A DNA stretch of 64,000 nucleotides from Acidobacteriaceae bacterium. GTDB taxonomy: Bacteria; Acidobacteriota; Terriglobia; Terriglobales; Acidobacteriaceae. Shown here piece after piece: positions 40,339 through 49,847 of the stretch (position 1 is the stretch's first letter; each line of letters opens with the position of its first letter). The translations under genes were made by a program, and so were the position numbers. The notes under the pieces are model-generated. The model made no database searches, was not told the DNA's origin, and saw only the letters and a program-made list of their open reading frames with translations. The DNA is taken from assembly GCA_027449545.1 (NCBI GenBank), contig DAIDLI010000080.1, positions 37,818 through 101,817 on the forward strand. The letters are read 5' to 3'.

Positions 40339-40363
40339 TTCAGACGACAGAAAAGAATGAGCG

Positions 40364-41581
40364 ATGGAGCAAGGCCTGAAAAAAACATTCGGTATCGAAA
40401 GCGAGCAGCGTCGCGGGCTGCAAGGCAAGTTCCGTGACCTGTTGCTCAAGGATGTTGTCCCTTTCTGGCAGAGGCACGGAATCGACTGGAAAGACGGGGG
40501 TGTGCTGACCTGCATCGGTGACGATGGTTCGCTGTTAGGCACCGACAAGTTCATCTGGTCCCAGGCACGCTCGGTGTGGACGTTCTCAGCTCTCTACAAT
40601 CGCGTTGAGCAGCGCGGTGATTTCCTGCGTGCGGCTGAAAATTCGGTGAGATTTCTGCTCGCGCATGGACGCGATAGCTTGGGCCGCTGGGTGTATCGCA
40701 CCGATCGTGCGGGCAATGTACTGGAGGGCGCAACCAGCATATATTCCGATTGCTTTGCTGTATATGGGCTGAGCGAATACTTCCGCGCGCGCCCAGATCC
40801 GCAGGTGCTCGCCGTTGCACGAGAGGCGTTCGAGCGAACTCGTCGCCGCATCGAGGAGCCGGATTTTCAGGAGACGGCGCCTTATCTGCTTCCGCGGGGC
40901 TGGCGGAATCACGGTGTTCCGATGATTTTGGCGGAGGTCAGCAGCGAATTTGCGCAGACCACCGGCGATCCCGCTCTGGAGGCGGCCGCCGACGAATATG
41001 TGGGACGCGTCATGGACCATTTCGTGCGGCCGGATCGCAAGGTGGTGCTGGAGTTTCTGACGCGTGATTACCAGGAGCTGCCCGCGCCGGCAGGAACGTT
41101 TGTCATGCCGGGACACGCCATCGAATGCATGTGGTTTGTTCTGCACATTGCAGCGCGTCGCGGCGATTGCGAACGGATTCAACGCGCTGCCGAGGTCATG
41201 TTGTGGCATCTCGAACTGGGTTGGGATACGGAATATGGCGGTATCTATCTTTCGCGCGATGTCGAGGGACACAGGCCCTATCTTCCGCACTCAGAGATGA
41301 AGGTGTGGTGGCCGCACACGGAGGCGATGTACGGCACGCTGCTGGCGTTTCATCTTACCGGGCGAACGGAGTTCCTGGATTGGTTTGAGAAGGTATCGCA
41401 GTGGGCGTGGGAGCATTTTCCTGTACCCACCGGAGAATGGCGTCAGCGACTGACGCGGGACGGAAAGCCGAGCACTGAGATCGTTGCCTTGCCGGTAAAG
41501 GATCCATTTCATTTGCCGCGCGCAGCCATCCTGATCCTGCAATTGCTGGAAAAAATGGAAAAGGGAACAACCGCCGGGTGA
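40364..41581 (+). CDS. AGE-family epimerase/isomerase (N-acylglucosamine 2-epimerase-like)
   Basis: HGIDWKDGGVLTCIGDDGSLLGTDKFIWSQARSVWTFSALYN, MPGHAIECMWFVLHIA, WWPHTEAMYGTLLAF. Confidence 0.9.
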   Translation: MEQGLKKTFGIESEQRRGLQGKFRDLLLKDVVPFWQRHGIDWKDGGVLTCIGDDGSLLGTDKFIWSQARSVWTFSALYNRVEQRGDFLRAAENSVRFLLAHGRDSLGRWVYRTDRAGNVLEGATSIYSDCFAVYGLSEYFRARPDPQVLAVAREAFERTRRRIEEPDFQETAPYLLPRGWRNHGVPMILAEVSSEFAQTTGDPALEAAADEYVGRVMDHFVRPDRKVVLEFLTRDYQELPAPAGTFVMPGHAIECMWFVLHIAARRGDCERIQRAAEVMLWHLELGWDTEYGGIYLSRDVEGHRPYLPHSEMKVWWPHTEAMYGTLLAFHLTGRTEFLDWFEKVSQWAWEHFPVPTGEWRQRLTRDGKPSTEIVALPVKDPFHLPRAAILILQLLEKMEKGTTAG

Positions 41582-41591
41582 GGGGCGTCCG

Positions 41592-42734
41592 ATGAGAGCT
41601 CGTGAGATCGCCGGGCGGGATCCGGTAAGCGGCCGCTCGCTCCGGATCCGCATTGAAGATGGGTATATTGTCTCCGTTGCTCCCTGTTCGCGCGCGGAGC
41701 GGGCATGGCTATCCCCTGGGTTTGTCGATATTCAGGTGAACGGCTACGGCGGCTGCGATGTCAATGCGGATTGCATCGATCCGGATGTGATCTTCATGCT
41801 CGCGCGCAAGCTGCGCGAAGGGGGCGTGACGACCTTTGTCCCCACCATTATCACCGCCTCTGAAGAGAAGATCGTCAAAGCGCTTCGTGTCATCGCGGAA
41901 ACGCGACGCCGCGATATGCTTGCAGCGCACGCGATTCCGTTCGTGCATGTCGAAGGGCCGCATCTCTCGCAGGAAGATGGCTCGCGCGGAGCGCACCCGC
42001 GGGAGCATATCCGGCCTCCAGACCTCGAAGAGTTGCGCCGCTGGCAATCGGCCTGTGATCATCTCGTCGGCATGGTGACGATCTCCCCGCATTGGGAAGG
42101 AGCCGCAGAGTACATCGCCGCGGCAGCGGCAATGGGCGTGCGCGTAGGCATCGGACATACGCATGCGACACCGGAACAGGTGCATCTGGCGGCCGATGCG
42201 GGAGCTACGATTTCAACCCATCTGGGGAACGGGCTCGCCGATCCGTTGCCGAGACACCCGAATCTGCTGTGGGCGCAGCTTGCGGATGACCGTCTGACGG
42301 CAAGCTTCATTGCAGACGGGCACCATCTTCCCGACGATACTCTGAAGACGATGATTCGCGCCAAGGGCGTGGAGCGTAGTCTTCTAATTTCCGACGCGGT
42401 GGCATTGGCGGGAATGAACCCCGGCTTCTATACCGCGCCGGTTGGCGGGCGGGTGGAGCTTCATGCAAACGGAAGACTCAACATTGAAGGGACGAATTTC
42501 CTGGCAGGCGCAGCGTGTCCGCTCAAGGACGGCATCGCGCATCTTGTGGCTTCCATCGGCATAAGTCTGGGCGACGCGGTACGGATGGCATCCGGAAATC
42601 CGGGGCGGCTGGTGGGAAAGCGGAGCACGCTTTTGCCTGGATCAACAGCGGATCTGGTGCAATTCACCTTCGATCCGGCCACGCAGGACTTTCACGTGGA
42701 ATCCATCCTCGTGCGCGGAGTCGATGTCGAATGA
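41592..42734 (+). CDS. nagA: N-acetylglucosamine-6-phosphate deacetylase (copy 1)
   Basis: WLSPGFVDIQVNGYGGCDVN, HVEGPHLS, VGIGHTHATPEQVHLAADAGATISTHLGNGL, ISDAVALAGM. Confidence 0.92.
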   Translation: MRAREIAGRDPVSGRSLRIRIEDGYIVSVAPCSRAERAWLSPGFVDIQVNGYGGCDVNADCIDPDVIFMLARKLREGGVTTFVPTIITASEEKIVKALRVIAETRRRDMLAAHAIPFVHVEGPHLSQEDGSRGAHPREHIRPPDLEELRRWQSACDHLVGMVTISPHWEGAAEYIAAAAAMGVRVGIGHTHATPEQVHLAADAGATISTHLGNGLADPLPRHPNLLWAQLADDRLTASFIADGHHLPDDTLKTMIRAKGVERSLLISDAVALAGMNPGFYTAPVGGRVELHANGRLNIEGTNFLAGAACPLKDGIAHLVASIGISLGDAVRMASGNPGRLVGKRSTLLPGSTADLVQFTFDPATQDFHVESILVRGVDVE

Positions 42735-42880
42735 GCGGCAGCATGGTCCGTGCCGCCTTCCGCACGGATGGCGCGGGACGAATGGGAGATGAGTTGTCGC
42801 TGGATGGGCACGGCATCAGAGGGCGAGAAGCACCGCCCCGGGTGAGAATAATCCAATACAAGGAACAGAGGCGAATCACG

Positions 42881-43819
42881 ATGAATCCTTCTTCTGCGGG
42901 AACCGGCTGGTACCACCGCGCGTGGATCTTCGGACTTTTTCTCATGGCTGCGCTCATGGTCCGTACTCCGCTCTTAGCCCAGCTCAAGGTGTTGCGCGTT
43001 GACCCGCACGCAACCAACCCCGCTATCGAAGCGGTCCATGGTCCGCACCTGGTTCTTTACGATCCGCGGACGCCATCGCAGCATCGGCTCTTCGTCTTTT
43101 TGCCCGGCACGGGCGGCAAGGCAGATGGGGCAATGCCGATTGCCAGCGCATTTGCGGGCTGGGGATACCACTCCATCGCGCTCGACTATGAAGATAATGT
43201 GGTGGCCATGACCTGTGCGCGCAGCACAGACGCCGCGTGCTTCGATCGTTATCGGAAGGCTATCGTGACGGGTGCGCCGGTGAGTAACAAGATCCATGTC
43301 AATCGTGCGAACTCGATCTTGAGCCGTCTCCAGAATCTGTTGCTCTATCTGGCCCAGCACGATCCCACTGGCGGATGGCAGGAATTTCTGGATCATGGTC
43401 AGCCAGCATGGAAGCGCATTGTGATCGCCGGCCATTCTCAAGGCTCCGGCCACGCGGCGTACATCGGGAAACTATTCGCGGTCGATCGCGTGCTGATGTT
43501 CTCAGGCCCGCAGGACTACCTGGTAGCACTCAACCAGCCAGCTCCCTGGTTGTTGCAGCATAGCGCCACACCACCGTCCCGATATTTCGCCTTTCTGAAT
43601 TGGAAAGATCCGTTTAACGTCCACCATCAGATTGCCAACTGCATGGCGCTGATGGATCTCGCGACGGTGGAGACCCAGGTCGTCGAACCAGGTAAGCCGA
43701 TAAAGGGAAGACACCAAATCCTTATCACCAAGTTACCCACCCCAAATCCTCATGGATCCACGATCCGACCGCGTTTTGCCAATGTTTGGCAATATATGGG
43801 GGGAGCTGTAACGCAATAA
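42881..43819 (+). CDS. Secreted alpha/beta-hydrolase (BPSS1187-like)
   Basis: LFVFLPGTGGKADGAMPIASAFAGWGYHSIALDYED, IVIAGHSQGSGHAAYIGKL. Confidence 0.75.
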   Translation: MNPSSAGTGWYHRAWIFGLFLMAALMVRTPLLAQLKVLRVDPHATNPAIEAVHGPHLVLYDPRTPSQHRLFVFLPGTGGKADGAMPIASAFAGWGYHSIALDYEDNVVAMTCARSTDAACFDRYRKAIVTGAPVSNKIHVNRANSILSRLQNLLLYLAQHDPTGGWQEFLDHGQPAWKRIVIAGHSQGSGHAAYIGKLFAVDRVLMFSGPQDYLVALNQPAPWLLQHSATPPSRYFAFLNWKDPFNVHHQIANCMALMDLATVETQVVEPGKPIKGRHQILITKLPTPNPHGSTIRPRFANVWQYMGGAVTQ

Positions 43820-43870
43820 AGGACCGTCGAGACGGTACTTTTACTGTGCGCGGCTTTTCCTGTAGGCCGG

Positions 43871-45028
43871 CTATATCTTTGCAAGTCGTCCCTCAATCAT
43901 CGATGCTAGCAGCCTGCCGTCGGCATCGATGGCCACGAGGTCCGCAGGGCTGCCCTCGGCGAGGGCAGCGGTCATGCCGATCATCTCAACCGGATTGGTC
44001 GTCAGCAGGCGCAGCGCCTTCTCCAGCGGCGCACCCGTGAACTCAAGAAAATTGGTGAGCGCGCGGTCCTGCGTGAGCACGCTGCCGGCCAGTACGCCCC
44101 GGGCCATCGCGCGGCCATTGGCCACCTGCACGGCAAAACCGCCCAGTTGGTACTCGCCGTCGGGCATTCCGGTGGCGCTCATGGCGTCGGTCACCAGAAT
44201 GCCGCGCTGCTCGCCCTTCGCCTTCCACCACAGCCGCACCATGTCCGGAGCGACGTGAATGCCGTCGCAGATCAGCTCTGCGTAAAGCTGATCCTGCGTG
44301 AGCACGAGGCCCAGGATGCCCGGCTCGCGGTGGTCCAGGGGGCGCATGGCGTTGAAGGTATGGGTTGCGCTGGCGGCACCGGCGTTGAGAACCGCCTGTG
44401 TCTCCACGGCCGTCGCATTGGAGTGTCCCATTGATACCCGCACGCCGCGCGCCGTGGCGTGTGCGGCCAGCTCGGCGGCACCGGGAAGTTCGGGCGCCAG
44501 CGTAATGAGGTGCAGATGCCCTTCGGCGGCCTCGTACAGACGGTCGAAGACGGCAATATCCGGTGTGCGCAGGTGCTCGGCTGGTTGTACTCCCTTCTTT
44601 TCATGGGAGAGAAACGGGCCTTCGAGATGAATCCCCACCGGGCGCGCGATCGGCTGCTTTCCGCTCTGCAAAGATGCAGGATTTGCAATCAGTCTGGCAA
44701 GGCCTGAGACCGCGCGCAAAGTCGCGTCGAGCGGTGCGGTGACGGTGGTCGCCAGGTAGCGAGCGGTGCCGTGCCGTGCCAGCAGAGCGCCGATCGGCTG
44801 GAGCGCCTCTGGCTTGGCTTCCATCACGTCGTGCCCTGCGGCACCGTGAAAGTGCACATCGAAGAAAGCGGGGCAGAGGGTGGCGCCGGGAAAGTTATGT
44901 GCCGGCGTTGCCCAGGACTCCTTGGTCCGGGTGATCGCGGCGATGCGGTTGTCTTCGATCTCAATAACGGGGTTCTCTACGATTCCTTCAGCAGACCAGA
45001 GGCGAGCGGCAGTCACGAGCGTGCGCAT
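43871..45028 (-). CDS. nagA: N-acetylglucosamine-6-phosphate deacetylase (copy 2)
   Basis: LCPAFFDVHFHGAAGHDVME, HLEGPFLSHEKKGVQPAEHLR, VSMGHSNATAVETQAVLNAGAASATHTFNAMRPL, VTDAMSATGMPDGEYQLGG. Confidence 0.93.
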   Translation of the reverse strand: MRTLVTAARLWSAEGIVENPVIEIEDNRIAAITRTKESWATPAHNFPGATLCPAFFDVHFHGAAGHDVMEAKPEALQPIGALLARHGTARYLATTVTAPLDATLRAVSGLARLIANPASLQSGKQPIARPVGIHLEGPFLSHEKKGVQPAEHLRTPDIAVFDRLYEAAEGHLHLITLAPELPGAAELAAHATARGVRVSMGHSNATAVETQAVLNAGAASATHTFNAMRPLDHREPGILGLVLTQDQLYAELICDGIHVAPDMVRLWWKAKGEQRGILVTDAMSATGMPDGEYQLGGFAVQVANGRAMARGVLAGSVLTQDRALTNFLEFTGAPLEKALRLLTTNPVEMIGMTAALAEGSPADLVAIDADGRLLASMIEGRLAKI

Positions 45029-45122
45029 GATCCATTATTGCCATCGGTGACCGGGAAGGGGCCAGAGTTCTTTGCTCTGCGCACAGGCAAACAGTGTCTG
45101 GCTTTACGTCACGCTAGTATTC

Positions 45123-45137
45123 TTGTATAGTCTGCTA
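45123..45137 (+). promoter_or_regulatory. Operator-like element TTGTATAGTCTGCTA over likely -10 of gntR
   Basis: 14/15 identical to reverse complement of 47223-47237; TTTACG-17-TATAGT promoter. Confidence 0.5.
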
Positions 45138-45202
45138 GGTGATAGGATGTCACGGTGCGCCAAGCTAATGGTGGATGGACCAACGGGTGGCTGTGATAGG
45201 GT

Positions 45203-46099
45203 TTGCGGCGTGCATTGTTCTCGCGCCCGATGGTTGGGCAGATCAGAGAAGCGCGCGCGATGTTTTCAGGGGAGGGCTCTAGATTCATGGCGAAAAGCCA
45301 GGATAAGTCAGGTTTAGCGGCTGCGCCAGTTAGCGAGGGCGCCTCACATCTGCAGTTCGCGTCCCTTGATAAGAATAGCTATACGCCGATGTATGCCCAG
45401 ATCCAGGCGCAACTGCTGGATATGATCCGTTCGGGCAAGCTTCAGCCGGGCGACTTGCTGCCCAGCGAAGAGGAGTTGGGGCGGATTCACAACATCAGCC
45501 GGATGACAGCGCGGCAGGCGCTGCAGTCGCTGAAAGCGCAGGGCTTCGCGATTCGTCAGAAGGGCAAGGGAACATTTGTTGCCCGCCCCAAGATGGAAAA
45601 GGACATCACGCATCTTTCCGGCTTTTCCGCGGAGATGCGTTCGCTGGGAATGAAGCCCAGCTCGCAGGTATTGGCTGCGGAAATCATCGCCGCCACCGAC
45701 GAGGTGGCTTCGCGCCTCGCGCTGGACCGGGGAGCGAGGGTATTCAGGCTCTGCCGCCTCCGTATGGCCGATAACCTTCCTCTTGCTCTCGAAGAGAGCC
45801 GTCTGCCCCTGGACAAGTTTCCTGGCATCGAGAAGATCGACTTCTCGCGGCTTTCGCTGTATCAGACTCTGCATGAGCGATACGGCATCCGCTTTGCTGT
45901 GACCGATGAAATTCTCGAAGCGCGGACCGCCAGCCGTCACGAGGCGCAGTTGCTTGAGATCCCCCTGCGGTCGTGCCTGCTCGTCATTTCACGCACTTTG
46001 TGGAGCGTCGATGGGGAACCGCTGGAAACGGCGAGCTCTTCGTACCGGGGCGATCGCTACCGTGCTGTGCTGCGCATCCCGTCCACGATTGAGAAGTAA
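45203..46099 (+). CDS. GntR-family (HutC/NagR-type) transcriptional regulator with UTRA domain; start may be 45287
   Basis: PMYAQIQAQLLDMIRSGKLQPGDLLPSEEELGRIHNISRMTARQALQSLKAQGFAIRQKGKGTFVA; UTRA-like domain HLSGFSAEMRSLGMKPSSQVL...LPLALEESRLP. Confidence 0.93.
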   Translation: MRRALFSRPMVGQIREARAMFSGEGSRFMAKSQDKSGLAAAPVSEGASHLQFASLDKNSYTPMYAQIQAQLLDMIRSGKLQPGDLLPSEEELGRIHNISRMTARQALQSLKAQGFAIRQKGKGTFVARPKMEKDITHLSGFSAEMRSLGMKPSSQVLAAEIIAATDEVASRLALDRGARVFRLCRLRMADNLPLALEESRLPLDKFPGIEKIDFSRLSLYQTLHERYGIRFAVTDEILEARTASRHEAQLLEIPLRSCLLVISRTLWSVDGEPLETASSSYRGDRYRAVLRIPSTIEK

Positions 46100-46121
46100 G
46101 CAGGTCCGGCGTCGGCGACGT

Positions 46122-47153
46122 TTACAGGCTCGCGTGACCGAGCAAAACTACGGCCACCAGCAGAACGGCTATCCCTATGTACATCCAGAGGCGTGCGCGC
46201 GGGGGCGCGAGCTTCCATTCGCCCAGGCCCATGCCGATCGCGTTTGCGAACAGCAGGCCCACGGCCAAGCTGAGCGGCCATCCAATCGAGGTGCCCAGCG
46301 AGCCGAGCCGGGGCGCCGAAGCTCCGTAGACGAAGATGCTGCCTCCCCACAGCAGCGCCATGAGCAGCGAGAGGCTGAAGAGGCGCGCTGCGCCGGGCTG
46401 GCTGAATTTCCTCATACTGCTGTGCCGGTAGATCAGATAGAGGCAGAACCCGAGGTTAGAAACAGCACCTGCCCCCAGCATGATCCACCAGATCAGGTTT
46501 GTGGCGGCAAACTTGCTGAGGCCATTCGCGCGGCCGCACGCCGCAATGGGCTGAGCGAGCGCAAATCCGATGTTGAACACGGCCGAAAGAATGCCCGCCC
46601 CACACGCCATGAGCAGGGCCACTTTGAGGGGGCGCGCCTGACCGACCATCTCGCCCCGCTCCGTTTCGGCGCCAGCCGCCCGCTCGCGCAATCTTCCCGC
46701 CCAGCCGCAGAGAGCGATGCCTGCAACTTCAACCAGTACGCTGGCCAGAATCTTCTCTCCCGCGGGCTCCAACAACTTGTTGGGTGACAGCAACACCATG
46801 GGCAGCAGAGAGCCCAGCGCCGAACTGATTGCCAGCACCAGGGTATTCGCGAGCGAAATGCCGATAGCGCTCACGCTCTGCCCAAACAGAAGGGCGCCGA
46901 AACCCCAGGCAAAACCCGTCAGCGCCGCGCTCAGCAGTGCCTGCGCGGGCGCCTGCGCGATGATCATCCAACTGCGCGGCGCCACCAGCGTTATCATCGC
47001 CGCCGGCAAGAGCACGCAGGAAAACAGGATGAACAGGCTCCAGACGTTCTCCCATTCCCAGCGTCCCAGGAAGCGCATGGGCAACGTAAAGCTTCCATTC
47101 ATAAGGCCGGAGAGAACGGCCAGAAGCATACCGGCAAGAATCATGCTGTTCAT
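46122..47153 (-). CDS. RhaT (L-rhamnose/H+ symporter)-family permease, copy 1
   Basis: GLMNGSFTLPMRFLGRWEWENVWSLFILFSCVLLPAAM, FAWGFGALLFGQSVSAIGISLANTLVLAISSALGSLLPM. Confidence 0.88.
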   Translation of the reverse strand: MNSMILAGMLLAVLSGLMNGSFTLPMRFLGRWEWENVWSLFILFSCVLLPAAMITLVAPRSWMIIAQAPAQALLSAALTGFAWGFGALLFGQSVSAIGISLANTLVLAISSALGSLLPMVLLSPNKLLEPAGEKILASVLVEVAGIALCGWAGRLRERAAGAETERGEMVGQARPLKVALLMACGAGILSAVFNIGFALAQPIAACGRANGLSKFAATNLIWWIMLGAGAVSNLGFCLYLIYRHSSMRKFSQPGAARLFSLSLLMALLWGGSIFVYGASAPRLGSLGTSIGWPLSLAVGLLFANAIGMGLGEWKLAPPRARLWMYIGIAVLLVAVVLLGHASL

Positions 47154-47222
47154 GGAGGTTCCCGATCTCCCTGCAGTGTGGGAATCTTTGTACGCTTGCA
47201 GCTTGTCTTCATGCAATAAGCA

Positions 47223-47237
47223 TAGTAGACTATACAA
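47223..47237 (-). promoter_or_regulatory. Operator-like element (reverse strand TTGTATAGTCTACTA) between divergent rhaT-like and nanE-ROK genes
   Basis: 14/15 match to 45123-45137. Confidence 0.5.
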
Positions 47238-47297
47238 TAGTACAACAATGGATAACCGACGCGGAGAGCAACAGCAAGGCGGGAAGCGGGAGACTCG

Positions 47298-48917
47298 ATG
47301 AGTTCAATTTTTGCGCAATTGAAAGCTCGATTGGTAGTTTCCTGTCAGGCATCTCCGGGCGACCCTCTAGAAGATACGGACGCACTTCGCCGCATGGCCC
47401 TGGCCGCTATCGGCGGAGGGGCCGCGGGGCTGCGGGTGAACAGCGCCGAGCATATTGCCGCATTGCGCCGCGACACCAGCGTGCCCATCATTGGCATTCA
47501 GAAACAGTATGGCCCGGCGGGACTGCGCATCACTCCTGATTTCACCGCGGCCGCCAGCCTGGCTGCGGCCGGAGCCTCTATCATTGCCCTCGACTGCACG
47601 GACCGCACCTGGCCTGGCGGCGATCCCTGGCGGGAGTTGATTGCGCGCATTCACCAGGAGCTCAAACTGCCGGTGATGGCGGATGTGGCCACCCTTGACG
47701 ATGCGGTAAGAGCGGCTGCGGCCGGCGCCGATTGTATAGGCCCCACATTGCACGGGTACACCGAAGGAACCCGCGGCATTCAGAGCTTCAACTGGGAACT
47801 GCTGGCGGCGATGAACAAGCAGCTTGCGGTGCCGATTATGGCCGAAGGCCATATCATTACGCCTGCCGAAGCGCGTCGTGCCCTGGCAGGCGGCGCGTGG
47901 TGCGTGATCGTGGGTTCGGCGATTACGCGGCCTGGTGTGATTGCCGCTCGCTTTGCGCGTGCCATCGAGCGCTGGCGTACTCCCGGACCCATTATCGGTG
48001 TCGATATTGGCGGTACGTCGATTAAGGCGGGAATAGTGGCGTCCAGCGGAGAGATCTCCTGCCCCGTGCAGGTCGCTACAGCAGCCGGCGCTGGGCGCGA
48101 GGCTATTACCGCAGGATTTGCGGCGGCTGTCGAGCAGGTATTGGAAGCAGCGCGGGCCGCGCGGCTGGAGCCGGCAGGCATAGGCATTGCCACTGCGGGC
48201 GCAGTCGACTCGCACAATGGCAGCATCTTTGCCGCCACCGAAAATCTGCCTGGGTGGACGGGCTTTCCATTAGCCGCCTTTGCCCGGGAGCGCTTTCATC
48301 TGCCGACTGCAGTGGTGAACGACGCACAGGCTGCTGCTTTATCTGAACTGTACTTCGGGGTAGGCCGAGGGCTTGAGAATTTCGTTGCCATCACGATCGG
48401 TACCGGCGTTGGCGCGGGCATCGTGTGCGACGGGAAGCTGCTCAAAGGCGAACACGGTTTTGCGGGTACCGTCGGGCACCATGTTCTTGTGGCTGGAGGG
48501 CGGCCCTGCAACTGCGGCAGGCGCGGATGCCTGGAGGCGTATGTTTCCACGGCGGCCCTGATTCGCGAATACCGCGATAATGGCGGGGTTCTGGACGGCG
48601 AAGTCGACGATGCCGCTCAGGTTCTGCTGATCAACCAGCTTGCAAAGCAGGGTGACGCTGCGGCGCGGAAGGCGTATGCAGCTTTGTCCGGCTATCTGGC
48701 CGAGGGAATTGCCAACGTATTCAACGTGCTCGATCCGCAGGCGGTCTTGCTGGGCGGCGGGCTCATCGAGGGGCAGCCGAATTTTGTAGGGGAAGTTGAG
48801 TCGCGTGTGCGGGCGCTGCTGCCCTTCGGGGCGCGCCGTCATCCCCGCGTGCAATCGGCCACCGCTGGCCGTTTCGCCGGGCTCCAGGGCGCTGCCACAT
48901 TGGTATTTGAGGCGTAA
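47298..48917 (+). CDS. Bifunctional N-acetylmannosamine-6-phosphate 2-epimerase (NanE-like) / ROK-family sugar kinase fusion
   Basis: N-term LVVSCQASPGDPLEDTDALRRMALAAIGGGAAGLRVN...GADCIGPTLHGYTEGT...AEGHIITPAEARRAL; C-term IIGVDIGGTSIKAGIV...ITIGTGVGAGIVCDGKLLKGEHGFAGTVGHH...CNCGRRGCLEAYVS. Confidence 0.93.
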   Translation: MSSIFAQLKARLVVSCQASPGDPLEDTDALRRMALAAIGGGAAGLRVNSAEHIAALRRDTSVPIIGIQKQYGPAGLRITPDFTAAASLAAAGASIIALDCTDRTWPGGDPWRELIARIHQELKLPVMADVATLDDAVRAAAAGADCIGPTLHGYTEGTRGIQSFNWELLAAMNKQLAVPIMAEGHIITPAEARRALAGGAWCVIVGSAITRPGVIAARFARAIERWRTPGPIIGVDIGGTSIKAGIVASSGEISCPVQVATAAGAGREAITAGFAAAVEQVLEAARAARLEPAGIGIATAGAVDSHNGSIFAATENLPGWTGFPLAAFARERFHLPTAVVNDAQAAALSELYFGVGRGLENFVAITIGTGVGAGIVCDGKLLKGEHGFAGTVGHHVLVAGGRPCNCGRRGCLEAYVSTAALIREYRDNGGVLDGEVDDAAQVLLINQLAKQGDAAARKAYAALSGYLAEGIANVFNVLDPQAVLLGGGLIEGQPNFVGEVESRVRALLPFGARRHPRVQSATAGRFAGLQGAATLVFEA

Positions 48918-49028
48918 ACGAAGGCGGATTGGGCGTACCAGAAAGATCGGCCCACATCAAACGCGCTCCACCACGCCGTAAGCATCTGCGCGACTGTGAT
49001 CCAAAATCAAGGAGATCGGTTCGTCTTT

Positions 49029-49847
49029 ATGGATAGGATTCAGTGCCAAGTCAACAAGCTTAAAGTGGAAATCTACCCCGATCGCGAGGCCTGCGGGCAC
49101 GCCGCCGCACAGGCTGCCGCGGATGCGATGCGCGAATTGGCCAACACACGCAAGACCCTTGCCGTAGTGTTTGCCACAGGCGCCTCGCAGTTGAACACTT
49201 TGCATACGCTCGTCAGCCAGGACGATCTGCCCTGGAGTCGGATTACTGGCTTTCACCTCGATGAATATGTGGGCATCGATGTGAATCATCGTGCCTCGTT
49301 CCGCAGATATCTTCGCGAACATCTCACTTCGCGTGTTCCGATGGACGCGTTTTTCGAGATCGATGGGAATGCACACGATCTCGAAGGATTCTGCCGGGAA
49401 TACGCTGAGCAGCTTCGGCAATTCGCCCCTCAACTGTGTTTGCTGGGCATCGGAGAAAACGGACACTTGGCCTTTAACGATCCGGGAGAAGCCGATTTCG
49501 CCGATCCAAAGGCAATGAAGGTCGTGCAGCTCGACGCCGTATGCCGCCAGCAACAGGCGTCAGAAGGTTGGTTCCCCTCGCTCCACGATGTGCCGGAACG
49601 CGCGCTCACGCTGACGATTCCCACCGTGATGCGGATTCCCAAACTCATCGCTTCGGCGCCCGGCAAACGCAAGGCGGAGATCGTGAAGCGGACGCTGCAG
49701 GACTGCATCTCGGAAGAATGTCCGGCGACGATTCTTCGCAACCATCCTGACGCCACCCTCTTTTTAGACACTGCATCCGCCGCGCTCTTGTACGGGAATG
49801 GTGGAGTGCTGCCGGGGAACCCGACCGGCAGGGAAGAGCGCGCGTGA
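49029..49847 (+). CDS. nagB: Glucosamine-6-phosphate deaminase
   Basis: AVVFATGASQLNTLHTLV, GFHLDEYVGI, LCLLGIGENGHLAFNDPGEADF, ALTLTIPTVMRIPKLIASAPGKRKAEIV. Confidence 0.93.
   Translation: MDRIQCQVNKLKVEIYPDREACGHAAAQAAADAMRELANTRKTLAVVFATGASQLNTLHTLVSQDDLPWSRITGFHLDEYVGIDVNHRASFRRYLREHLTSRVPMDAFFEIDGNAHDLEGFCREYAEQLRQFAPQLCLLGIGENGHLAFNDPGEADFADPKAMKVVQLDAVCRQQQASEGWFPSLHDVPERALTLTIPTVMRIPKLIASAPGKRKAEIVKRTLQDCISEECPATILRNHPDATLFLDTASAALLYGNGGVLPGNPTGREERA

Noticed and set aside
43820-43850. Bidirectional terminator between convergent hydrolase and nagA copy 2
   Set aside because: ACCGT-cgag-ACGGT with only a four-T run nearby; too weak to call, though the convergent position is suggestive.
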